NCBI GenBank assembly: GCA_007129695.1 | Contig: SKVA01000098.1 | Location: forward strand, 1 to 19,270 | From: Spirochaetaceae bacterium | GTDB taxonomy: Bacteria; Spirochaetota; Spirochaetia; DSM-27196; SLST01 | Direction of reading: 5' to 3' | Length of the DNA stretch: 19,270 bases | Part shown: positions 7,081-14,528 of the stretch, one piece after another | Layout: each line of letters begins with the position of its first letter | Numbering within the stretch: position 1 is the first letter of the stretch | Made by a program: the position numbers and the translations under genes | Notes under the pieces: generated by a model | What the model was told of the DNA's origin: nothing | Databases searched by the model: none | What the model saw: only the letters and a program-made list of their open reading frames with translations

Positions 7081-8863
7081 ACCAACTCCTCTGGCTTTCG
7101 AACATCCTGCTGTAGAGACCGGCTTGGCGCATGAGCTCGTCGTGCGAACCCGACTCGACGATCCGACCCTCGTCGAGCACGAGGATCTCGTCGGCGATGC
7201 GCGTCGCACCGAGGCGGTGGCTGATGAGGATCGTCGTCGTCTCCTCCGTCACGCGGTGAAAGAGGTCGTAGAGCTCGCTTTCGGCGATCGGGTCGAGCGC
7301 GGCGGTCGGCTCGTCGAGGATCTTCACCACAGCGGGTCGCGCGAGCGCGCGCGCGATCGCAACACGCTGCCACTCGCCGCCGGAGAGGTCGACGCCATCC
7401 TCCTCGAGCTTGCCGATCGGCGTGTCGAGCCCGCGGGGCAGACGCTCGACGACTTCGGAGAGCCCGGCTGCGCGTAGGGCGTACTCGATCGGTCCAAACG
7501 AATCGCCGAGCGTGATATTGTCGCCGAGCGATACCTGGTAGCGGGAGAAGTTCTGGTAGACGACCGAGTAGAACCGGGAGAGTTGTGCCGACCCGTAGTG
7601 ATCGAGCGGCTTTCCGTTCACCAGGATCGATCCAGAATCCGGGTCGTAGAGCCCGGTGAGCAGTCGCACGAGCGTCGTCTTGCCGGCACCGTTCGCGCCT
7701 ACGATCGCGTAGTGGCGTCCGGGGCGAAAGGTGTACGACAGACCGCTTATCACCGGACGATCGCCACCGGGGTAGGAGAAGCAGAGGTCGCGCAGCTCGA
7801 TCTCGCCGAGCGCCGGCGGCCCCTCCATCGCGCACGCCGGGGCGGATCGCGCCTCCCCGAGCGACAGGAAGACGGTGAGGTCCTTGAAGAACTCCGCGTC
7901 CGAGGAGAGACCGTGCACGGTCTGCATGAACCCCCAGACGATGTCGAGATTCGTGAACGCCTGCGTGAGCGCGATGAACAACCCGGTCGACACCGCGCCG
8001 CTCGCCAGGGGGCGCAGGAGCACGATCATCACGAAGATCCACGCCCCCTGCGTGATCAAATTGCCCAGGTACGCGCTCGCGTACCAGCGTACCCGCGTCA
8101 CGATCCGGTCGCGCATCGCCGTGTCGAACGCTACACGCCAGTGCCGATCTGCAACCTGAGTGACACCGAACAGAGCCCGCTCCTCCGCGGCGTCACGGCC
8201 CAGGAGGACCTTCGAGAAGTAGTCGACCCGCTTGTCGAACTGAGCGACGCGGCGTTCGGCGTCGTACTGACGCTTGCCGCCCCGGAGCCCCGTCGTAAGC
8301 GTGAGCGCGGAGATCGCCACAACAGCCGCCCCCGCCCACCAGACGATCGACGTGAGAATCGCGAGCAGGCCACCAACCTTGATCACGAACGAGACGAGCT
8401 CTATCGCGTGGTGATACGCCGCCTTGATCGCTCCGCCCTCCGGATCCACGGCGACGCGCTGGATGAGATCCCACGTCGCGTCGTCATCCACGTAACGGTA
8501 CGCGAGGCGCGTACGCTTGAGCGTGAGCGCGGTTCGGTAGCGCTCCCGCAGGGCGAGCGTCAGTCGCAGATCCGCCATGGTGCGGAGCGCCTGCCTGACC
8601 CACTGGTACCCGGCGATCGCCGCGACGAGCGCGAGATAGCGCCAGACGTCCGAGTTCGGCGCGCCCGCGGAAACCGACGCGATCGCGGCGTCGATGAAGC
8701 GCCCGACGACGAGCGCGCCGATCGGCGTCACGGCAGCCGAGACGAGATCGAGGAGCGCGTACACGAGCGCCGCGCCGGGCGCGCAACGCACCGGGATGGT
8801 TATGGCGTGAATGATAGAATAGGTTACGGGTGGTAGTTCGAGCGGAGATGTTCTTGCGGACAT
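7064..8863 (-). CDS. ABC exporter half-transporter (membrane domain fused to ATPase), first subunit
   Basis: The 599-residue protein has the same architecture as the next gene: a membrane domain (about 20-310), then an ATPase domain with Walker A VGANGAGKTT near 388, signature LSGGEWQRVAIARA near 493, Walker B VKILDEPTAALD near 513 and switch region ILISHR near 545. The two subunits share the signature region but differ clearly elsewhere, so they look like an old paralogous pair and not a recent duplication. ATG at 8863 follows AAAGGA. It is the first gene of the export operon, with a near-consensus promoter about 80 bp upstream and an insertion sequence just beyond that. Confidence 0.92.
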   Translation of the reverse strand: MSARTSPLELPPVTYSIIHAITIPVRCAPGAALVYALLDLVSAAVTPIGALVVGRFIDAAIASVSAGAPNSDVWRYLALVAAIAGYQWVRQALRTMADLRLTLALRERYRTALTLKRTRLAYRYVDDDATWDLIQRVAVDPEGGAIKAAYHHAIELVSFVIKVGGLLAILTSIVWWAGAAVVAISALTLTTGLRGGKRQYDAERRVAQFDKRVDYFSKVLLGRDAAEERALFGVTQVADRHWRVAFDTAMRDRIVTRVRWYASAYLGNLITQGAWIFVMIVLLRPLASGAVSTGLFIALTQAFTNLDIVWGFMQTVHGLSSDAEFFKDLTVFLSLGEARSAPACAMEGPPALGEIELRDLCFSYPGGDRPVISGLSYTFRPGRHYAIVGANGAGKTTLVRLLTGLYDPDSGSILVNGKPLDHYGSAQLSRFYSVVYQNFSRYQVSLGDNITLGDSFGPIEYALRAAGLSEVVERLPRGLDTPIGKLEEDGVDLSGGEWQRVAIARALARPAVVKILDEPTAALDPIAESELYDLFHRVTEETTTILISHRLGATRIADEILVLDEGRIVESGSHDELMRQAGLYSRMFESQRSWYEAST

Positions 8864-8944
8864 AAGATTTCCTTTGCTGAAGCGAGATCGACTCGGCGTT
8901 CGTTGCGAAAAGAAACCTATCTGTCCATCGATGATTCCGCGAGG

Positions 8945-8973
8945 AGCATATCCAGCGGTGAGGCACGTGTCAA
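8945..8973 (-). promoter_or_regulatory. Near-consensus promoter of the ABC-ABC-MATE operon
   Basis: Read leftward, TTGACA (8973-8968), exactly 17 nt, and TATGCT (8950-8945) form a very good sigma70-type promoter. The start point would be near 8938, giving a leader of about 75 nt. The left end of the insertion sequence begins 4 bp upstream of the -35 box, so the core promoter is intact, but any upstream activator site has been displaced. Confidence 0.68.
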
Positions 8974-8977
8974 GCCG

Positions 8978-8993
8978 CAGGGCCAGCGCATAT
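8978..8993. repeat. Left terminal inverted repeat of the IS
   Basis: CAGGGCCAGCGCATAT pairs with the right end of the element (13 of 16 positions). The transposase stop codon lies a few bases further in. Confidence 0.75.
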
Positions 8994-8996
8994 GGC

Positions 8997-10157
8997 TCAG
9001 CCCGGATTGGCCTCAGAGATGGTCCGGTCGGAGTTGAACAGCAGCCGCTCCAGGTAGGAGTCGTAGTACGTGCAAAATCGCCGCCTGGCCCTGAGGCTGC
9101 GCTTGGAGTGAGTATCGCGCTTCATGATACTCAGCGCCATGCGCCTCATCATCGCGAAGTTCTCCGCCGAGTACCCTTCGCGCATCCTTGAGTCGTCCTC
9201 GCGAAAGCTCATGTCCAGAGTCCAGTGCAGTCCGTTTTCCACGCTCCAGTGAGTGCGCACCGCGTGGGCCACTCGCTCAGCGTCCATCTCCAGCGATGAG
9301 ATGAAGTAGCGGACCTGACTCGTTCGCTTCTCACCGATGATTCGTGTACCGCGAACCATCGCGATCGACTTCGCGCCGCGGAACTCCTTCACCCGGGGCA
9401 GCGCGGCGATCTCGTCGCTGTGGTAGCACTCGCGGATCTCAACGCGTCCGTGTCCCTTGTCCACATCGTGGTACTTCTCAAGCCATGGCTCTGCGATGTC
9501 CTCATCGGTAACCGCATCGAAGAAGTCTGTGATCTGCTCCAGGAGCGTGGGTTGATTTCCTTTGACGGCAAGCACATAGTCTGCCTTCTTCTCACGGATC
9601 TTCTTCGCCACCTCGGTCTGACAGCCTTCGGCATCGATGGTCACGATGCAGCCTTTGACCTTCAGCAGATCCAACAACGCCGGAAACGCGGTGATCTCGT
9701 TGGAGTGCTCGCTGGTCTTCACCTGTCCGAGCACCATCCCGTTTCCCGCCGCCCAAGCACTGACCATGTGGATCGGCATCTTGCTACTCGCCCGGTCTCC
9801 ACTGCGGCGCAGCGTCTTGCCGTCGATCGCTACTACATCGCCGTCGGTCTGCTCACGCACCGCTTCCACCCAGCTGAAAAAGCAGCGCTGCAGACTCGCC
9901 GGATCAAGGCGAATGAACAGCCGGCGAATCGTATCGTGGGACGGGATCCCGTGTGGCAGCTCCAGAAAGCGCTTGAGCCACTCCAGCTTGAAGTCTCCGT
10001 AGTCCTGGATATCTTCCCACGTGTCGCAGCCGCTGATGACCGCGCAGACGGTCAGCACTACGATATCGATGAGTTTGTGCCGCCGATTGCGACCCATCCG
10101 CGGGTCCTCCAGCTCGACGAAATGGTCCACTATTGAGGCGCTGCCAGACTTAACCAT
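8997..10157 (-). CDS. ISAs1-family transposase (DDE)
   Basis: The 386-residue protein is full length for the ISAs1 / H-repeat-associated transposases. It begins with the family's N-terminal domain (VDHFVELEDPRMGRNRRHKL...LTVCAVISGCDTWEDIQDYG). The catalytic core is visible as IDGKTLRRSGD (Asp112), IVTIDAEGCQTEVAKKI (Asp175) and HWSVENGLHWTLDMSF (Glu307). A GGGAGGGA ribosome site precedes ATG 10157. No frameshift or stop interrupts it, so it may still be active, cutting and joining the element at its terminal repeats. Confidence 0.95.
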   Translation of the reverse strand: MVKSGSASIVDHFVELEDPRMGRNRRHKLIDIVVLTVCAVISGCDTWEDIQDYGDFKLEWLKRFLELPHGIPSHDTIRRLFIRLDPASLQRCFFSWVEAVREQTDGDVVAIDGKTLRRSGDRASSKMPIHMVSAWAAGNGMVLGQVKTSEHSNEITAFPALLDLLKVKGCIVTIDAEGCQTEVAKKIREKKADYVLAVKGNQPTLLEQITDFFDAVTDEDIAEPWLEKYHDVDKGHGRVEIRECYHSDEIAALPRVKEFRGAKSIAMVRGTRIIGEKRTSQVRYFISSLEMDAERVAHAVRTHWSVENGLHWTLDMSFREDDSRMREGYSAENFAMMRRMALSIMKRDTHSKRSLRARRRFCTYYDSYLERLLFNSDRTISEANPG

Positions 10158-10290
10158 ACGGTTCCCTCCCAGTATGAGACGGAACCAGCATGCTAGAAAA
10201 CTCCTTATACGTCTAGTCAGAATAAGAATTCATCGAAAGGTGCATAGAAATTCCCTTTCCCCGCTCGTCCTCACTCCAGACTGTATGCTT

Positions 10291-10306
10291 ATGTGCGTTT
10301 GCCCTG
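10291..10306. repeat. Right terminal inverted repeat of the IS
   Basis: ATGTGCGTTTGCCCTG is the inverted counterpart of the left end. It ends 51 bp before the fabV start codon. The stretch from 10158 to here inside the element has no gene. Confidence 0.75.
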
Positions 10307-10309
10307 GTA

Positions 10310-10338
10310 TTGCCGCAACGCTGCCGTTGGGGTACCGT
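10310..10338 (+). promoter_or_regulatory. Tentative fabV promoter beside the IS end
   Basis: TTGCCG (10310-10315), 17 nt, and TACCGT (10333-10338) lie in the 51 bp between the IS and fabV. The -10 match is weak, and the start point would fall close to the ribosome site. The terminal repeat itself contains TTGCCC, which might supply an outward -35. fabV must be transcribed from this short gap or from within the IS. Confidence 0.25.
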
Positions 10339-10357
10339 ACTGGCCAACGGAGGAACC

Positions 10358-11524
10358 ATGGTCGTACATCCGATGATACGAAGTAATATCTGCATGAATG
10401 CGCACCCGGTCGGACTCGCGCTCGAGACCCAACGGCAGATCGATTACGTGACGTCGCAGGGTCCGCTACCCGGACCCGGGCGCGTGCTCGTAATAGGCGG
10501 GTCTGCCGGTTACGGATTGGCGTCCAGGATCGTAGCCGCGTACGCGTGCAACGCAGCTACGATGAACGTGGCGTTCGAGCGTCCCGCGGCGGGCAAGCGG
10601 ACCGCAACGGTCGGGTGGTACAACACCGAGTATTTCGAACAGCAGGCCCGAGCCGACGGCAAGGATGTGTCGACCGTGTACGGCGATGCGTTCAGCAATG
10701 ATGTCAAGGATCAGGTTGTCGAGCGGATCCGCTCGTCGTGGGGTTCTGTCGACCTGGTGATCTACAGCCTCGCGTCCCCGCTTCGGATCGATCCCGAGAC
10801 CGGAGAGGAGCATCGGTCGGTGCTCAAGCCGGTCGGCGAGCCGTTCACGGGACGCACCGTGGATACGATGACCGGGGAGTTCAAGACCGTTACGATGGAA
10901 GGCGCGACCCCCGATGAGATCACGGCGACCGTGAAGGTAATGGGCGGCGAAGACTGGCAGCTGTGGATCGACCGCCTGATGCGCGAAGGGCTCCTGAGCG
11001 ACGGCGCGATGACCGTCGCGTACAGTTACATCGGGCCCGAACTGACACGGCGAGTCTACCGCGAAGGATCGATCGGACGCGCGAAGGAGCATCTGGAGCG
11101 AACCGCGCGGACGTTGACCGAACGGATGCAGCCGGTCGGCGGCGCGGCATATGTTTCGGTGAACAAGGCGGTCGTAACGCGGGCGAGTTCGGTGATCCCT
11201 GTGGTGCCGCTCTACGGGGTTATTCTGTTCCGCGTGATGAAGGAGATGGGGCTGCACGAGGGAACGATCGAGCAGATCTACCGGCTCTTTCGCGACCGGT
11301 TGTACGCCGACGGGCAGGTGCCCGTCGACGAAGAAGGTCGGATCCGGATCGACGACTGGGAAATGCGCGACGACGTGCAGGCGCGGGTTGCCACGCTCTT
11401 CGACCGCGTGGACGAAACGACGTTGCGCACGGAGACCGACATAGACGAGTATCACCGCGAGTTCCTGAGAATCCACGGATTCGGAGTCGACGGGGTGGAC
11501 TACGACCAGGACGTCGACGTGTAG
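10358..11524 (+). CDS. fabV: FabV-type trans-2-enoyl-CoA / enoyl-ACP reductase
   Basis: The 388-residue protein matches the FabV/TER family (about 400 residues), NADH-dependent reductases of trans-2-enoyl thioesters. These act in fatty acid synthesis or, as in Treponema denticola, in reducing crotonyl-CoA. Visible are the N-terminal cofactor motif VLVIGGSAGYGLASRI (residues 43-58), VDLVIYSLASPLR, the conserved MGGEDWQLWI, AYSYIGPELT, and the Tyr-x8-Lys pair (Tyr234, Lys243) in VYREGSIGRAKEHLE that defines the family. ATG 10358 follows GGAGG at 10349-10353. The frame is open further upstream, but only into the IS boundary. FabV enzymes are generally insensitive to triclosan. The gene ends 3 bp before a convergent gene. 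Confidence 0.95.
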   Translation: MVVHPMIRSNICMNAHPVGLALETQRQIDYVTSQGPLPGPGRVLVIGGSAGYGLASRIVAAYACNAATMNVAFERPAAGKRTATVGWYNTEYFEQQARADGKDVSTVYGDAFSNDVKDQVVERIRSSWGSVDLVIYSLASPLRIDPETGEEHRSVLKPVGEPFTGRTVDTMTGEFKTVTMEGATPDEITATVKVMGGEDWQLWIDRLMREGLLSDGAMTVAYSYIGPELTRRVYREGSIGRAKEHLERTARTLTERMQPVGGAAYVSVNKAVVTRASSVIPVVPLYGVILFRVMKEMGLHEGTIEQIYRLFRDRLYADGQVPVDEEGRIRIDDWEMRDDVQARVATLFDRVDETTLRTETDIDEYHREFLRIHGFGVDGVDYDQDVDV

Positions 11525-11527
11525 CGG

Positions 11528-12106
11528 TCAGTAGCAGGCATGGCGGTGCCGCGTCGCGCACGGGCGACTTCCTCCGAGCGCGATTCCAGCGAACACGCTG
11601 AGGTCGTGGAACGACTGATCGTCTGGACGACCGTTCGGATACCACGCGAGGCGTGATCCGATCAGAAGGCCGTGAAGGTTGACCGCCAGACCGCCTGAGA
11701 CGTAGCCGCGCGAGTCGACGCGCACCGAGGTGCCCTGGACCGACGTGCGGCTGCTCAATCCTGCCTCAACGAACGGATCGATCCCGCGTCGGGTGCCGAG
11801 CGCGTGGTAGCTCAGGTAGACGTCGCTGTGTTTGCCGACGCGAACAACACCGGGATCGATCGCCCAGACATCGTCGCCGTAATGTCGGTAATGCATTCCG
11901 AATCCGATGTGCCGCACGATGACCTCCCAGTGCCATCCGCTGGTCGTGCGCTCGTTCGGCTCGAATGCCTGCACCCAGCCGGCCGGCTCAGAGGGGATCG
12001 ATGCGAGCGGTGTTCGGGCGTTCGCCGCAAACCGCAGCTGCGGCGACGCGGCGGCACCCGATGCGGCTGCCAACAGAATGATCGTCGCGATGGTCGTGTA
12101 TCTCAT
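11528..12106 (-). CDS. Small secreted or outer-membrane protein, function unknown
   Basis: The 192-residue protein begins MRYTTIATIILLAAASGAAA, a clear signal peptide with cleavage likely near residue 20. The remainder alternates aromatic, glycine and polar residues (for example VIVRHIGFGMHYRHYG, DVYLSYHALG, GLAVNLHGLLIGSRLAWYP, LSVFAGIALGG). This is the pattern of a small outer-membrane beta-barrel. The C-terminus, with two cysteines and several His/Arg (CATRHRHACY), is odd and not a typical aromatic barrel end. I recognise no named family. ATG 12106 follows GAGGT. It is convergent with fabV and divergent from xylA. Confidence 0.72.
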   Translation of the reverse strand: MRYTTIATIILLAAASGAAASPQLRFAANARTPLASIPSEPAGWVQAFEPNERTTSGWHWEVIVRHIGFGMHYRHYGDDVWAIDPGVVRVGKHSDVYLSYHALGTRRGIDPFVEAGLSSRTSVQGTSVRVDSRGYVSGGLAVNLHGLLIGSRLAWYPNGRPDDQSFHDLSVFAGIALGGSRPCATRHRHACY

Positions 12107-12202
12107 GCTGTACCTCGTACCGTGTAACCCCTTCGGAACGCGGCGGTGTCACCTTTTTTCGGTGAACGGAATGAAGCCTGATTGCGCGAAGAGGCAGCAT
12201 TC

Positions 12203-12231
12203 TTGCCCGCCGTCGGACGAAGCGGTAGAAT
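12203..12231 (+). promoter_or_regulatory. Putative promoter of the xylA operon
   Basis: TTGCCC (12203-12208), exactly 17 nt, and TAGAAT (12226-12231) form a plausible sigma70-type promoter 35 bp upstream of the xylA ATG. I see no convincing XylR- or CcpA-like operator in the 160-bp region shared with the divergent gene. Confidence 0.5.
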
Positions 12232-12266
12232 GTCCGGGTTCACACGAAGCGATCAAGGAGAATCCA

Positions 12267-13574
12267 ATGGCGTATTTCAGCAGTGTATCGAAGGTTACCT
12301 ACGAGGGGCCCGATTCGAAGAACCCGCTGGCGTTCAAGTTCTATAACGCCGACGAAAAGATCGGCGGCAAGGCGATGAAGGATCATCTGCGGTTTTCACT
12401 CGCGTACTGGCACACGATGAACGGCAGGATGTCCGATCCGTTCGGTGTCGGAACAGCGATCCGTCCGTGGGACTCGGTCACCGATGAGATGGCGCAGGCG
12501 AAGGCCCGGATGGAAGCCCTGTTCGAGATCGCTGAGAAGCTGGGGATCGACTACTTCTGCTTCCACGACCGCGATATCGCGCCGGAGGGTGACACGCTTG
12601 CCGCGACGAACCGGCAGCTCGACGAGATCGTCGCGCACACGAAGCAGCTGATGTCGAACTCCCCGCTCAAGCTCCTGTGGGGAACCGCGTGCCTGTTCAC
12701 GCACCCCCGGTTCGTTCACGGCGCGGCGACAAGCTGCAACGCGGAAGTCTTCGCGTACGCGGCGGCGCAGGTGAAGAAAGCGCTGGAGGTGACGAAGGAG
12801 CTCGGTGGCACCAATTACGTGTTCTGGGGCGGACGCGAAGGGTACGAGACGCTTCTGAACACCAACCTGGGGCTGGAGCTGGACAATCTGGGTCGATTTC
12901 TGAGGATGGCGGTCGACTACGCAAAGGAGATCGGCTTCACCGGTCAGTTCCTGATCGAGCCAAAGCCGATGGAGCCTACGAAGCATCAGTACGACAGTGA
13001 CGTGGCCGCGTGTCATGCGTTTCTGCAGAAGTACAAATTGACCGACTCGTTCAAGATGAATGTCGAGCAGAACCACGCGATCCTCGCCGGGCACACCTTC
13101 GCGCACGAGCTGCGCTATGCGCGCGAAAACGACATGCTCGGCAGTATCGACGTCAACCAGGGCGACTACCTGCTCGGCTGGGACACCGACCAGATGCCAA
13201 CCAGCGCGACCGAGGCGATGCTTGCGATGTACGAAGTGCTGCACAACGGTGGGATCTCACCGGGCGGGCTGAACTTCGACGCGCACCTTCGCCGTGGCAG
13301 CTTCGAGCCCGAAGACCTTTTCATCGGGCATATCGCGGGAATGGACGCGTACGCGAAGGGGCTTCGCGCGGCGCATGCGTTGCTCGAGAGCGGAGAGGTG
13401 GAACAGTTCGTGAAGAACCGATACCGAAGCTACGACTCGGGGATCGGGAAGAAGATTGTCGACGGCGCGGTCGGTTTCCGCGAGCTCGAAGAATACGCGC
13501 TCGCGCAGCGTACTATTTCCAACGAGTCGGGCCGACAGGAGATGCTCGAAGGCATACTGAATCGCTATCTTTAG
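12267..13574 (+). CDS. xylA: Xylose isomerase, class II
   Basis: The 435-residue protein interconverts D-xylose and D-xylulose in the cytoplasm and has the length and N-terminus of class II enzymes. The catalytic and metal-binding residues are all in place: His100 and Asp103 in FCFHDRDIAPEG, WGGREGYETLLNTN (187-200), Glu231 and Lys233 in LIEPKPMEPTKHQYD, Glu267 and His270 in NVEQNHAILAGHTFAHEL, Asp295 in GSIDVNQGD, and Asp306/Asp308 in WDTDQ. I chose ATG 12267 because AAGGAG lies 6 bp ahead. The frame is open well upstream, but that part overlaps the divergent gene. No xylulokinase or sugar transporter is in view. The gene is followed after only 6 bp by rnz, so it appears to lead an otherwise unrelated operon. 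Confidence 0.97.
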   Translation: MAYFSSVSKVTYEGPDSKNPLAFKFYNADEKIGGKAMKDHLRFSLAYWHTMNGRMSDPFGVGTAIRPWDSVTDEMAQAKARMEALFEIAEKLGIDYFCFHDRDIAPEGDTLAATNRQLDEIVAHTKQLMSNSPLKLLWGTACLFTHPRFVHGAATSCNAEVFAYAAAQVKKALEVTKELGGTNYVFWGGREGYETLLNTNLGLELDNLGRFLRMAVDYAKEIGFTGQFLIEPKPMEPTKHQYDSDVAACHAFLQKYKLTDSFKMNVEQNHAILAGHTFAHELRYARENDMLGSIDVNQGDYLLGWDTDQMPTSATEAMLAMYEVLHNGGISPGGLNFDAHLRRGSFEPEDLFIGHIAGMDAYAKGLRAAHALLESGEVEQFVKNRYRSYDSGIGKKIVDGAVGFRELEEYALAQRTISNESGRQEMLEGILNRYL

Positions 13575-13580
13575 CTTCCT

Positions 13581-14528
13581 ATGGATATGGAAGCTTTCGT
13601 CCTCGGGTCGGGCGGCTCGATGCCTTTGCCGCACAGGCATCTGACGTCGATGCTCGTCCGGCGCGAGGGTGATCTGTTTCTCTTCGACTGCGGGGAGGGC
13701 ACGCAGGTCAGCCTGCGTCGCCTGAACCTGAAGTGGAAGAAGATTAACGCGATCTTCATCTCACACACGCACGCCGATCACGTGACCGGGCTGCCGGGCA
13801 TGCTGATGCTTTCGAGTCAGGTCGAGCGCACCGAGCCACTCTACGTGATCGGTCCACCGAAGATCGCGGAATTCGTCAATGCGAGCCGCGCCGTGCTCGA
13901 AATGTACATCAACTACGAGATCATCGTCCGTGAGATCGACGATCCGCGTGCGAAGCAGGTCGTCTACCAGGGCGACGGCTTTTGCGTTCGCTGCGTTCCG
14001 CTCCAGCACTCGCGTCCGTGCGTCGGGTACATTCTTGAGGAGGACTCGCGGCCAGGGTTGTTCCACCCCGAGCGTGCGATCGACGCCGGAGTTCCCCGCG
14101 GTCCGCTGTGGGGTGTCCTGCAGCGCGGAGAATCGGTGGCGGTCGACGACGGTCGGGTCGTGCAGCCGGCCGACGTGATGGGGCCGGCCCGGCCGGGGCG
14201 GAAGGTGAGCTACATAACCGACACGCTGCCACTACGAACGATCTCCGATGAGATTGCAGGCTCCGATCTTGTGATCTGTGAGGGGATGTTCGAAGCGGCG
14301 CTCGCCGACACCGCGCACGCCAAGCGTCACATGACCGCGCGCGAGGCGGCTCAGATTGCCGCGGAGTCCGAAGGAATCAAGAGCCTTGGACTCATCCACT
14401 TCAGCCCACGGTACACGGAGCGCGATCTCAAACGTCTGCTCGATGAGGCGATCGAGGTTTTTCCCCGCACGTTTCTGACGCGTGACCGGCAGCACATCCC
14501 GATACCGTACGAGGACGACGTTGATTGA
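13581..14528 (+). CDS. rnz: Ribonuclease Z (tRNA 3' processing endonuclease)
   Basis: The 315-residue metallo-beta-lactamase-fold protein is of RNase Z type, which removes 3' trailers from tRNA precursors. Zinc ligands are visible: SHTHADHVTGL (His62, His64, Asp66, His67), His143 in PLQHSRPCVGY, Asp214 in YITDT, and His273 in LIHFSPRY. The family motif H-M-T-A-x-x-A (His250) is also present. The segment EDSRPGLFHPERAIDAGVP fits the substrate-binding part near the family's PGxFD-like region. The start lacks a clear ribosome site. ATG 13581 or the in-frame ATG 13587 probably depends on coupling to xylA, which ends 6 bp before. Its end overlaps the next gene. Confidence 0.94.
   Translation: MDMEAFVLGSGGSMPLPHRHLTSMLVRREGDLFLFDCGEGTQVSLRRLNLKWKKINAIFISHTHADHVTGLPGMLMLSSQVERTEPLYVIGPPKIAEFVNASRAVLEMYINYEIIVREIDDPRAKQVVYQGDGFCVRCVPLQHSRPCVGYILEEDSRPGLFHPERAIDAGVPRGPLWGVLQRGESVAVDDGRVVQPADVMGPARPGRKVSYITDTLPLRTISDEIAGSDLVICEGMFEAALADTAHAKRHMTAREAAQIAAESEGIKSLGLIHFSPRYTERDLKRLLDEAIEVFPRTFLTRDRQHIPIPYEDDVD

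Larger units (their letters stand above)
8978..10306 (-). mobile_element. Complete ISAs1-family insertion sequence, 1329 bp
   Basis: The left end CAGGGCCAGCGCATAT (8978-8993) and the right end ATGTGCGTTTGCCCTG (10291-10306) are inverted repeats matching at 13 of 16 positions, both ending in the outermost CAGGGC or CAGGGCA. They bracket a single full-length transposase gene. The total length is normal for the family. Outside the ends lie GTCAAGCCG (left) and GTATTGCCG (right), identical at 6 of 9 positions with the three central bases different. This may be a decayed target duplication or chance. The element lies between the promoter of the export operon and the divergent fabV gene. Confidence 0.85.

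Noticed and set aside
7583..8836. A 417-codon plus-strand frame opposite the first ABC gene
   Set aside because: The product is a charged Arg/Glu/Asp string typical of an antisense shadow; the minus-strand ABC motifs are decisive.
12148..12175. Small hairpin TCACC/GGTGA with a T-rich loop upstream of xylA
   Set aside because: The stem is only 5-6 bp, and the T run is in the loop and not after the stem, so it is not a terminator or a recognisable riboswitch.
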